This document shows positions 8,518-15,004 of a stretch of DNA of 15,211 nt, piece by piece; within the stretch, counting starts at the first letter, position 1; the number at the start of each line of letters is the position of its first letter. The stretch comes from Bacteroidales bacterium UBA1077 (GTDB lineage Bacteria; Bacteroidota; Bacteroidia; Bacteroidales; UBA932). Where the stretch lies: the NCBI GenBank assembly GCA_002314195.1, contig DCCQ01000113.1, positions 1-15,211 on the forward strand. The letters run 5' to 3'. The notes under the pieces are model-generated. The model made no database searches. It worked only from the letters and a program-made list of their open reading frames with translations, and was not told where the DNA came from. The translations under genes and the position numbers were made by a program.

Positions 8518-9434
8518 TGATCACGCACAGATTTACACGCAAGATGAATTGCTTACTGACAGTTCTCATCGCTGCAACCGCTTTCTCTGGGTGTCTCAAG
8601 ATAGACACCCCTGAGAATTGGCCGAAAGAGCCGGAAAAAGAGCCGGAGACCGAAAGCGAGGTTTACAAGGTTGTGGCCCACAGAGGCGGGGCGGCCGAGT
8701 GCAACCGCCCGGACAACTCTGTCTCCGGGCTTAAATACGCCATCAGCCTCAAGTGCTACGCATCCGAATGCGACATCGTGCTTACATCCGACAACGAGGT
8801 GCTGGTAGCTCATCCGCTTGACGGAGGCAAGGTCAACGGACTCACCACATTCGACCACACGGCCGCCCAGATCAGAGCCGCCGGCGCATTGGCGAACGGG
8901 GAACAGATTCCATCGCTGTCCGATTTCCTGAAAGTGCTGACCGACAAGGAGCAGAACCCTCATGGAACGAAACTGTGGATGGATGTGAAGCGGCTCGTGA
9001 GCAACGGAAAGAACATGGATGCCAGCTATTCGATAAACTGTTGTCTGCGGGCCTGCCAGATCATCAGGGAGATGAAGGCGGAGGAGTATTGCGAGTTTCT
9101 GATTCCAACCGGAGATGACATATTCATGGCTGTAAGGGATCAGGTCATTGACTCCTACAAGATCAATCTGTGCTGGATGACCTGCACCGATCCCGCCAGA
9201 TACGGTAAGGCGTGGGCGCAGCTTGCCTACACCAAGGTGCTCGGAGAGAAACCGACCGGCAACTACAGGCCGCAGGACTATTTCTCCGCAGGGGTTCCGC
9301 TGAGCATCTACAACGTGGATTCGGACGAGACCATGGATGACACCATAGGGTACTACAAGCAGTTGAAAGCCATCTTCACGAACTATCCGGCAAAACTGAT
9401 AGGCAAACTGAAGGAAAAAGGGCTAGAAAAATAG
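8517..9434 (+). CDS. Lipoprotein glycerophosphodiester phosphodiesterase-family protein (GDPD)
   Basis: This 305-residue protein belongs to the GDPD TIM-barrel family, which hydrolyses glycerophosphodiesters to sn-glycerol-3-phosphate and an alcohol. The N-terminus ends in an FSGC lipobox (Cys 26) and is followed by a KEPEKEPE linker, so the enzyme should be anchored in the envelope, possibly at the cell surface. Core motifs are AHRGG (His 55), ECD (Glu 84, Asp 86) and AHP (His 99), giving the two catalytic histidines and two metal ligands. Three positions deviate from the consensus: PDN instead of PEN (Asp 66), MDVK instead of the usual ExK (Asp 156), and TNYP instead of TDYP near the C-terminus. 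It is the last gene of the susCD operon, coupled to the BACON gene by TAATG. An internal ATG at 8544 could also start it. Activity is likely but the substrate may be unusual. Confidence 0.88.
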   Translation: MITHRFTRKMNCLLTVLIAATAFSGCLKIDTPENWPKEPEKEPETESEVYKVVAHRGGAAECNRPDNSVSGLKYAISLKCYASECDIVLTSDNEVLVAHPLDGGKVNGLTTFDHTAAQIRAAGALANGEQIPSLSDFLKVLTDKEQNPHGTKLWMDVKRLVSNGKNMDASYSINCCLRACQIIREMKAEEYCEFLIPTGDDIFMAVRDQVIDSYKINLCWMTCTDPARYGKAWAQLAYTKVLGEKPTGNYRPQDYFSAGVPLSIYNVDSDETMDDTIGYYKQLKAIFTNYPAKLIGKLKEKGLEK

Positions 9435-9444
9435 TCGCGAACAT

Positions 9445-9476
9445 AAAAGGGATGGCCTTCCAGTCATCCCTTTTTT
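9445..9476 (+). terminator. Rho-independent terminator of the susCD operon
   Basis: AAAAGGGATG (9445-9454) pairs perfectly with CATCCCTTTT (9465-9474) around a 10-base loop, and the T-run reaches 9476. It lies 10 bases after the GDPD stop. The complementary strand ends in only TTTTATG, so termination of the convergent sigma-factor operon here is possible but weaker. Confidence 0.88.
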
Positions 9477-9494
9477 ATATTCAAGAAACTTGAA

Positions 9495-10040
9495 TCACAA
9501 GTGCATGGCAATGAAAAAAGAAAACAGTGCCATGATTTTCCTGAGCTCTTTCAAAGCCAGATTCATGTGGTTCTCGACCGTTTTTTTTGAAATATTCATC
9601 CGCTCGGCTATCTCTGAATTGCTCAGTCCTTCCACCCGGCTCAGCATGAACACTTTCCTGCGCCGGTCAGGCATACGGTTGACCGCACACATAATCCTTG
9701 CGAATCTGAGATTGGCGTCAAGGTTCTCCTCGGTCATCGGCTGATACGGAAGATCCCCGAAGGCAAGATCAATATGAGTCTTCCTGGACTTGGACCAGTT
9801 TATGGCCATATTCGTCGTCATCCTGAACAGAAAGGCGCTGATCCTTTTGACATCCACAAGCGTGTGACGGACAAACCACAGCCTCACAAACACGCTCTGC
9901 GCGACATCCTCAGCATCATCGTAAGACTGGAGAAAAGACTGTAAGAACGCAAGGACCTTAGGATAATACTTGTCAAAAATGACCCTGAAGGCTTCCTTGT
10001 CACCTTCAGCGATCATCTTCAAGTAGTCCTGTTCCGTCAT
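9495..10040 (-). CDS. ECF RNA polymerase sigma factor (Bacteroidetes FecI/RpoE-like)
   Basis: From the ATG at 10040 the product has 181 residues. A GTG six bases upstream is less likely. Residues ~8-75 are sigma region 2 ('DKEAFRVIFDKYYPKVLAFLQSF', 'DDAEDVAQSVFVRLW', 'ISAFLFRMTTNMAINW'). Residues ~115-172 are region 4 with its helix-turn-helix ('MPDRRRKVFMLSRVEGLS', 'EIAERMNISKKTVENHM', 'ALKELRKI'). This two-region layout is the ECF type normally paired with a FecR anti-sigma factor. It starts 17 bases after the phosphatase stop codon in the same direction, so it is the last gene of the phosphatase operon and converges on the susCD operon. As the only sigma gene in view it is the natural partner of the anti-sigma factor encoded at 804-1733, although the two genes sit almost 8 kb apart on opposite strands. 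That pairing is inference. Confidence 0.93.
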   Translation of the reverse strand: MTEQDYLKMIAEGDKEAFRVIFDKYYPKVLAFLQSFLQSYDDAEDVAQSVFVRLWFVRHTLVDVKRISAFLFRMTTNMAINWSKSRKTHIDLAFGDLPYQPMTEENLDANLRFARIMCAVNRMPDRRRKVFMLSRVEGLSNSEIAERMNISKKTVENHMNLALKELRKIMALFSFFIAMHL

Positions 10041-10057
10041 CGCCACACCGGCCTGAT

Positions 10058-11371
10058 TTACCTGTTGGCGGCGTTGACCTTATGGGCATAGTCTAGCCGT
10101 CCTGAAAGATGCCGTCTGACATCCTTCCAACGGTAGTACGGGCCTGAGACAGGCTCCACGCCATTCAGCAGACGTTCCTGCTCATTCAGCAGGAACTTGA
10201 CAAGTACATCCTTCGAGCCCGGCCTGCGGTAGAACACCATCTGGAGGTTGCAGGCCATCGGGGTAAAGTCGGCTGCCATCCAATGCATCCAGACCTCCTC
10301 CAGAGGCCACATCTCGCTGCAACCTTCAATCCCCATAAGTCCGGCAAGCGGCATCACGGAAACATCGTGCGCGAACCTCAGTTCAGCGGCCACGTTACTC
10401 TTGGCGGAGACTGCCGCGTTGGCCTTGACGATGAAATCCTCCAGCAGATCATCCGCCATCGCGATGCGCCTGCCCTCCGATTCCGCCGCGTTCACCATCT
10501 CTGAATATATCCGGCAGGAATTAAGTTTCGTGATAGAGAACATTTCCTCAGGAGTGAAATATGAGGAGACGAATATATCATTGAGATCAATGTCAGGAGC
10601 AATGGAACCCCATGTGAATATTTCTCTGGCGAACATATCCTCCCGTCCGACAATGGAATCAGCCGCCTTACGGTCCGTGAATATGGAGTTCATGAAATCG
10701 CTTACATCTATCCACGCCTTTGACAGGGAATCCACCTGCGGAGCGGAAATCCTCACGACGGCCTTGAACCAGGACGGTTTCCTGAGAAGGTAGGCCATGT
10801 AGGAATCGCCGCTGTGGACATTGACCCTCAACTTCTTGTTCAGTTTCTTGAGCTCGCCGGTGCAGCTGAACATACTCTCCTGACAACGCTGGACGGTACT
10901 GGAGACTGCGTCCACATACCTTCTGGAATCAGACTTGAAGACCGACGGGAAACGGAGGAACATCCTGTCCGCGATTTCCTTGTGCTCATTCTTGCCTCTG
11001 GCCGACAATTTTCCGGCCTTGCCGACGGAAACCGAATCAATCCTGTACAGATCCGAGTACAACGCCTTGCCCTTCTCGGTAAGTATTCCGAGCGAGTCCG
11101 CCTTCATGAACATGGCCGCAAGGGCGCCAAAGGATTTGTCCGAGCTATGGTAGCGCGAGCCATGACGACCGATATGGCTGATGTAGAAAGGCTCAAAGCC
11201 TTCGGGAGCGGCGGTGTCGGTCATATTCCCGGCTTTGTAGATGTGGTAGATTCCGGCTCCGGCAAATTTGTCGGCGTTGATTTTCTCAAGTGTAACCTGC
11301 GCCCCGGATGGCAAAGCGAAGAACGAGGCCGCCAAGGCCAAGGCAGCGAAACGGTATTGTAATGATTTCAT
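10058..11371 (-). CDS. Secreted histidine-type phosphatase (phytase/MINPP-like, histidine acid phosphatase superfamily)
   Basis: This 437-residue protein has a signal peptide (MKSLQYRFAALALAASFFALPSGA). The catalytic motif RHGSR is at residues 69-73, with His 70 as the expected phosphohistidine nucleophile. The second motif AHD (His 335, Asp 336) sits late in the protein, as in branch-2 histidine phosphatases; Asp 336 is the expected proton donor. This branch includes acid phosphatases, phytases and multiple inositol polyphosphate phosphatases. Characterised MINPPs, including those of Bacteroides, carry HAE rather than HD, so the exact substrate is open. The ATG at 11371 is chosen because it gives a clean signal peptide and starts 10 bases after the upstream GDPD stop; further ATGs lie at 11377 and 11401. 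It lies between a GDPD gene and the sigma gene, suggesting it dephosphorylates products of diester cleavage. Confidence 0.88.
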   Translation of the reverse strand: MKSLQYRFAALALAASFFALPSGAQVTLEKINADKFAGAGIYHIYKAGNMTDTAAPEGFEPFYISHIGRHGSRYHSSDKSFGALAAMFMKADSLGILTEKGKALYSDLYRIDSVSVGKAGKLSARGKNEHKEIADRMFLRFPSVFKSDSRRYVDAVSSTVQRCQESMFSCTGELKKLNKKLRVNVHSGDSYMAYLLRKPSWFKAVVRISAPQVDSLSKAWIDVSDFMNSIFTDRKAADSIVGREDMFAREIFTWGSIAPDIDLNDIFVSSYFTPEEMFSITKLNSCRIYSEMVNAAESEGRRIAMADDLLEDFIVKANAAVSAKSNVAAELRFAHDVSVMPLAGLMGIEGCSEMWPLEEVWMHWMAADFTPMACNLQMVFYRRPGSKDVLVKFLLNEQERLLNGVEPVSGPYYRWKDVRRHLSGRLDYAHKVNAANR

Positions 11372-11381
11372 AAACATTGAT

Positions 11382-12419
11382 TTATCTGTTACGATGTCCA
11401 CGTTTTGCAGGACGGTTGTTACTTATCGCCTTGTCCTGAAGGGCATGGATCTCCTTTCTGCTCCAAGGCAATCCGATGAACTCGGACGGATAGTCGGTCT
11501 CAATGATGTCCGGCTCGGCGAGAAGCTCGCGCTCGTAAGCCACCCTGCGGTCCTTTGGATTCTTCACCTTGTCGGAAGATCCGGTAATCGATGTCATGAT
11601 CATGACTCCCCTGTCGTGGAGTTTCTTGTACACATCCTGAAGTTCCGGATTCACGGCCAGACGGACATACGCCATGATGTGATCCCACGGAATCGGACAT
11701 TTGTCATAGGCCTCGAAATGTTCCTCGGAACTGATTTCCACGCAGAACATAACGTCACGCACGCCATTGTTCCAATAGTAGAGAGCCTCATCGATGGAAC
11801 GGACGCTGAGCATGATGTTGTGGTACATCGACCAGTCTCCGCCAGGACTCAGCTGCCTGATGTAATAGTCAAGGCTGGCCTTCTTCACTTCAGGACTCAC
11901 GCCTTTGGTGTTGATGTACTTGTTGTCGAAGTTGAAGACCACCTTGTCCTTGCCCCACTCCAGAATGGATTTCAAGGTCGGAATCCTGTACGGGGTCACA
12001 TTGCCGGCCCTGTCCACCAGATTCAGTTTCTGAATCTCGTCAAAGGTGTAATCCTCCACCTTGCCTTTCCCGTTCGTTGTCCTGTCCACGGTCAGATCGT
12101 GCATCAGCACCATCACGCTGTCCTTGGTGAAGCTGAAGTCAACCTCGAAGAACGTCGGCATCATCGACAGTGTCTTCTCGCAGGACTCCACGCAGTTCTC
12201 CGGATAACCCGGCATCATTCCTCCACGATGTCCGCTGATGACTATGTCCCTGTCCGGAGAGTACTTGAAATACTCCTGCAGATCATAGAACGAGTTGATC
12301 AGCACCTTGTTGGCATTGACTCCTGCCTCCAATGCCCCGTCTTCGGCACCGGACTGGGCCAGTGCCTGCGCGGAGAAAACCCCGGCCGTGGCGAACACCA
12401 TTAAAAGTCTTAGTTTCAT
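11382..12419 (-). CDS. Secreted glycerophosphodiester phosphodiesterase (GDPD)
   Basis: This 345-residue protein from the ATG at 12419 has a cleavable signal peptide (MKLRLLMVFATAGVFSAQALA), so it is periplasmic or secreted rather than lipidated. The GDPD core is close to consensus: HRGG (His 64), YPEN (Glu 74), FEVD (Glu 92, Asp 94), LMHD (His 107), DRTTNGKG and IPTLKSIL. The usual ExK metal-ligand motif is FDNK (Asp 165, Lys 167), and the C-terminal IIETDYP motif is present. It should hydrolyse glycerophosphodiesters. GGAG six bases before 12419 favours this start over the ATG at 12425. It follows the BamA-like gene by 81 bp and precedes the phosphatase by 10 bp. It is a clear paralogue of, but quite diverged from, the lipoprotein GDPD of the opposing operon. 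The long open frame antisense to it is a shadow. Confidence 0.93.
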   Translation of the reverse strand: MKLRLLMVFATAGVFSAQALAQSGAEDGALEAGVNANKVLINSFYDLQEYFKYSPDRDIVISGHRGGMMPGYPENCVESCEKTLSMMPTFFEVDFSFTKDSVMVLMHDLTVDRTTNGKGKVEDYTFDEIQKLNLVDRAGNVTPYRIPTLKSILEWGKDKVVFNFDNKYINTKGVSPEVKKASLDYYIRQLSPGGDWSMYHNIMLSVRSIDEALYYWNNGVRDVMFCVEISSEEHFEAYDKCPIPWDHIMAYVRLAVNPELQDVYKKLHDRGVMIMTSITGSSDKVKNPKDRRVAYERELLAEPDIIETDYPSEFIGLPWSRKEIHALQDKAISNNRPAKRGHRNR

Positions 12420-12500
12420 ATTCATCTCCAACGAATTTATAAAGTTACAATATTTGCTGAATATATGACAGTCTGAATCAAACTTACACCTAAAATATTC

Positions 12501-13775
12501 CTAAAAGAAGAATCCTGTGTTGAAATAAACGACTCCGGCGCCGTCTTGGGTGGAAAGAGCGTGGGCATATTCAATGTTAAGGACAAAGTTACGGTTGAGG
12601 ATTATCTTCAGGGCGGCTCCGGCGGAAAAGTGAAGCGAGTCCCTTGCGGCGGAGGAGGAGATGTACTTTGAGTATAACTCCGGGGAAACACCCGTCCTGT
12701 TGCTGACATCGAAAGAGCGCAAGGAAGTGATTCCGTCGCAGAAACCACTCAGCATCAGACCGATGTCTTGATTCAAGAGAGTAAGACCGGCGAATTTCCA
12801 GCGGAGTTCCGTGTTGAAGAAGCCGACGCCCGGACCGGAGACTCTGTTATAAAGGAGGCCCCGGACTGTCCTGTAACCACCGAGGGCGACGTTGTCATAA
12901 ACCGGACCGCCGGGAGTGTAGAACGGAAGCACATACCATGGAGCGTTACCGATAAAACCCTGATAGTCCATGCGATAGGCAAACGTCAAGCCATCTTTGC
13001 ACAAAGGAATATATTGCCGGAATGTCGCTTGAAACTTCAGGTAGGATTCCGATGAGCCTAAGAAAGACGGGGCGGCGACCAGAGCCGCGCGGGCTAAGAC
13101 ACCTTTCGTCGGAACTCCCTCATAGTCACGTGAATCGTAAAGAAGTCCGACCCTGATGGCGGAGGAATATTTCCGGAAATACTCATCAGAAGGGATTATT
13201 CCCCAACTTCTGTAGAGACTGAACAAGGATATTCCCTCACCCTCTTCCTTGGGTTGGTAGTCCTTGACCCTGAATGCGTTGAAGTGGTAACCGACTTCCC
13301 AGGAAAGATGTCCGGTAATATTCCCGGAAAAATCAGCCTTGATATTAGTTGTCGCGCGGGAATATTTGTAGAAACCATCGTCCGCCGAGGTGTCGTAGAA
13401 GGTGCGGCGACCGCCGAAGCCAAAGAATTCCATCGCGTTGTCCGCGCAATGACTCGCGGCGAGATTCATCCTCATCTGAGGGAAAAGACTCCCGGAGTCG
13501 AAAGATGCTATGAAAGTCTTGCTTCCGCCTGTGTAGCCGGAAGCCTCGAAGTAGCCGCTGCTCTTAGGGTTGGGATAAGTTGAGCCGTCGCCGAAGTCAT
13601 AGACGTTCATCAAGGCTCCGAACAGAATCCCTTTCGCGCCGTCGAATCCGGCCATCGGAAACGGCAAGAACGAGTGTCCCGTCTTGACAACGGGTCCTTT
13701 GTCTTCCGCCCGGATGGATCCAAGCGAAAGCGACAGGCACAGAGCCAGGAAGAGCGATCTTGCGACACGTGTCAT
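12501..13775 (-). CDS. BamA/TamA-type outer membrane beta-barrel protein without POTRA domains
   Basis: This 424-residue protein has a signal peptide (MTRVARSLFLALCLSLSLGSIRA) and then a continuous series of amphipathic beta strands ending in aromatic residues (YFNTGFFF), as in outer membrane barrels. Residues ~299-307 carry GGYRTVRGL, the VRG(F/Y) loop motif of the Omp85 (surface antigen D15) barrel. 'GFFNTELRWKF' follows, also typical of that family. True BamA and TamA are longer because of N-terminal POTRA domains; here the barrel starts almost directly after the signal peptide, so insertase activity is doubtful. Its role in a phosphodiesterase/phosphatase operon is unknown; a passive pore or a membrane-anchoring or secretion role is conceivable. 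A TACTTTTG box lies upstream at 13887-13894. Barrel family assignment is good, function is not known. Confidence 0.82.
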   Translation of the reverse strand: MTRVARSLFLALCLSLSLGSIRAEDKGPVVKTGHSFLPFPMAGFDGAKGILFGALMNVYDFGDGSTYPNPKSSGYFEASGYTGGSKTFIASFDSGSLFPQMRMNLAASHCADNAMEFFGFGGRRTFYDTSADDGFYKYSRATTNIKADFSGNITGHLSWEVGYHFNAFRVKDYQPKEEGEGISLFSLYRSWGIIPSDEYFRKYSSAIRVGLLYDSRDYEGVPTKGVLARAALVAAPSFLGSSESYLKFQATFRQYIPLCKDGLTFAYRMDYQGFIGNAPWYVLPFYTPGGPVYDNVALGGYRTVRGLLYNRVSGPGVGFFNTELRWKFAGLTLLNQDIGLMLSGFCDGITSLRSFDVSNRTGVSPELYSKYISSSAARDSLHFSAGAALKIILNRNFVLNIEYAHALSTQDGAGVVYFNTGFFF

Positions 13776-13886
13776 TCTATAAATCTTTGTCGGTACGCAA
13801 AAAGAGTATCCTCGCGCACGGGATGACTGGAACAGGTGTTTGGTGCGTAAGAGTTTCCATTCTGCTCACGGACTCACGACAGAGGG

Positions 13887-13894
13887 CAAAAGTA
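13887..13894 (-). promoter_or_regulatory. Possible -7 promoter box for the BamA-like/GDPD/phosphatase/sigma operon
   Basis: The minus strand reads TACTTTTG, an exact TAnnTTTG match, 112 bp before the BamA-like start and just after the HAD stop codon. No TTTG is found at the proper -33 distance, so this is only a half-supported promoter. No terminator hairpin is visible in the 123-bp gap, so read-through from the HAD gene is also possible. Confidence 0.3.
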
Positions 13895-13898
13895 AGAA

Positions 13899-14534
13899 CT
13901 AAGCCAGGAAACGGAGTACATCTTCAGTCCAGTCTTCGCCGTTGGTGGCTTGGATGGTGTTGATGCCTATGGCTCTGGCGGCGGCAACATTCTTGGGGCC
14001 GTCATCGATGAAAAGAACATGAGACGGGGCGGCTTTCTCGGATTCCAGCATCATTCTGAATATCCGCTCGTCCGGCTTCATCACCTTCATCTCGTAACTG
14101 GCGTAGATGCTGTCAAGATAGTCGTCCAGCGAGTGGCCGTGGCCGTCAAAGGCTTTGCTCAGAGCCCATTCCATGACGAAAGGATTGGTGTTGGACAGGA
14201 GTGAGAGACGGTAGCCTTCGGCACGAAGTTTCCTGAATAACCCAAGGTTCCTTTCCGGGACACTTGAGAAGAATCCCATGTAGGCGTCACGGCACTCTTC
14301 CATGCTCACTTCCCTGCCGGCTTCCTTGCTGACCCTGGCGCGGAATTCCTCCTTGTCAATCAGGCCAGTCTCGAAATCCCCGAAGAACCCCTGCTGACGC
14401 ACAAGGTTGAGATATTCTTCAACATTATAGAAACCAAGGGCCTTGAATCTATTGATGACCGTACCGAGGTCCGCCGGGGCGACCACCCCGCCGAAATCAA
14501 AAACCACATTCGTGATGTCCTTTCTCATATTCAT
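13899..14534 (-). CDS. HAD-superfamily phosphatase, YihX-like (HAD-IA)
   Basis: This 211-residue cytoplasmic protein has no signal peptide. HAD motifs are in order: motif I VVFDFGGVV (Asp 13 nucleophile), motif II LLSNTN (Ser 114), motif III VMKPD (Lys 153) and motif IV LFIDDGPKNV (Asp 177 and Asp 178). Residues ~18-95 form the alpha-helical C1 cap of HAD-IA enzymes. The second motif-I Asp, usually the general acid, is Gly 15, a pattern seen in the YihX-like DFGGV group. E. coli YihX acts on alpha-glucose-1-phosphate, but substrate transfer by homology is unsafe in HADs. Starts at 14534 and 14528 are both possible. It runs in the same direction as the BamA-like operon, 123 bp ahead of it, with its own likely promoter, so a role in the phosphodiester locus is only a possibility. 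Confidence 0.92.
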   Translation of the reverse strand: MNMRKDITNVVFDFGGVVAPADLGTVINRFKALGFYNVEEYLNLVRQQGFFGDFETGLIDKEEFRARVSKEAGREVSMEECRDAYMGFFSSVPERNLGLFRKLRAEGYRLSLLSNTNPFVMEWALSKAFDGHGHSLDDYLDSIYASYEMKVMKPDERIFRMMLESEKAAPSHVLFIDDGPKNVAAARAIGINTIQATNGEDWTEDVLRFLA

Positions 14535-14547
14535 GGATAATTTGCCG

Positions 14548-14555
14548 CAAAGATA
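14548..14555 (-). promoter_or_regulatory. Probable -7 promoter box of the HAD phosphatase gene
   Basis: The minus strand reads TATCTTTG, an exact match to the Bacteroidetes TAnnTTTG box, 14 bp upstream of the ATG at 14534. A TTG occurs 16 bp further upstream, a little close for a -33 element. Confidence 0.45.
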
Positions 14556-14746
14556 GTGATATGCCGTAACTCAATGATAAAAAACATATAATTTTCATAA
14601 AAAACAGAAATATTTAGGTTCATACCCCCAGCTGTTCAGAAGCCTTTCGTACCTTTAGGCAAAAAACTATGGAAACGTCTAATGTTGGTTACCCAAATGG
14701 TACACAAAATCAAAAGAATGACTATATTTACCGAAAAATCAGGGAT

Positions 14747-15004
14747 ATGGTCATTATCAGCAGCTGGGAATTCAGAGCCAATCAAAGCAAATATCTTGAG
14801 ATGGCTTCAAACGGGGAAGATGTTATCCTTAAATCCAGAAGCAACGGAAATTTCAAGATTGTGCCTCTGACATCTGATGACACCCTTATGACACGCACGG
14901 AACTGGAGGCCAAGATTAATCAAGCCAACAAAGACTATGAAAATGGTGATTTCACGCCCATAAACACACCTGACGAACTAAAGAATTTTCTTGAAAGCTT
15001 ATGA
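14747..15004 (+). CDS. Type II antitoxin, Phd/YefM family
   Basis: From the ATG at 14747 the product has 85 residues and starts MVIISSWEFRANQSKYLEMA, the Phd/YefM DNA-binding fold ('ISS.EFRANQ.KY..'), followed by 'GEDVILKSRSNGNFKIVPL'. The C-terminal part 'DDTLMTRTELEAKI ... TPDELKNFLESL' is the toxin-wrapping tail typical of Txe/YoeB partners. The frame stays open to an ATG at 14669, which would add 26 residues (METSNVGYPNG...). These have no counterpart in the family, so 14747 is preferred, with AGGG at 14741-14744 just upstream. The stop overlaps the toxin start as ATGA (15001-15004), indicating translational coupling. Such antitoxins usually repress their own promoter. The region is AT-richer than the rest of the window, suggesting separate acquisition. 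Confidence 0.88.
   Translation: MVIISSWEFRANQSKYLEMASNGEDVILKSRSNGNFKIVPLTSDDTLMTRTELEAKINQANKDYENGDFTPINTPDELKNFLESL

Noticed and set aside
9480..9494. Small palindrome TTCAAG-AAA-CTTGAA right after the sigma-factor stop
   Set aside because: The stem is only 6 bp and AT-rich, and no T-run follows on the minus strand, so it does not qualify as a terminator on its own.
11268..12404. Long open frame (378 codons) on the plus strand
   Set aside because: It is antisense to the GDPD and phosphatase starts, whose motifs and signal peptides are unmistakable. Its translation is a low-complexity His/Val-rich sequence with no recognisable domain, typical of shadow frames in codon-biased DNA.
14577..14606. 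Direct repeat ATAAAAAACA twice, 20 bp apart, in the HAD/antitoxin spacer
   Set aside because: It is A-rich and short, so chance similarity in an AT-rich spacer is the simpler explanation; no palindromic operator is evident.
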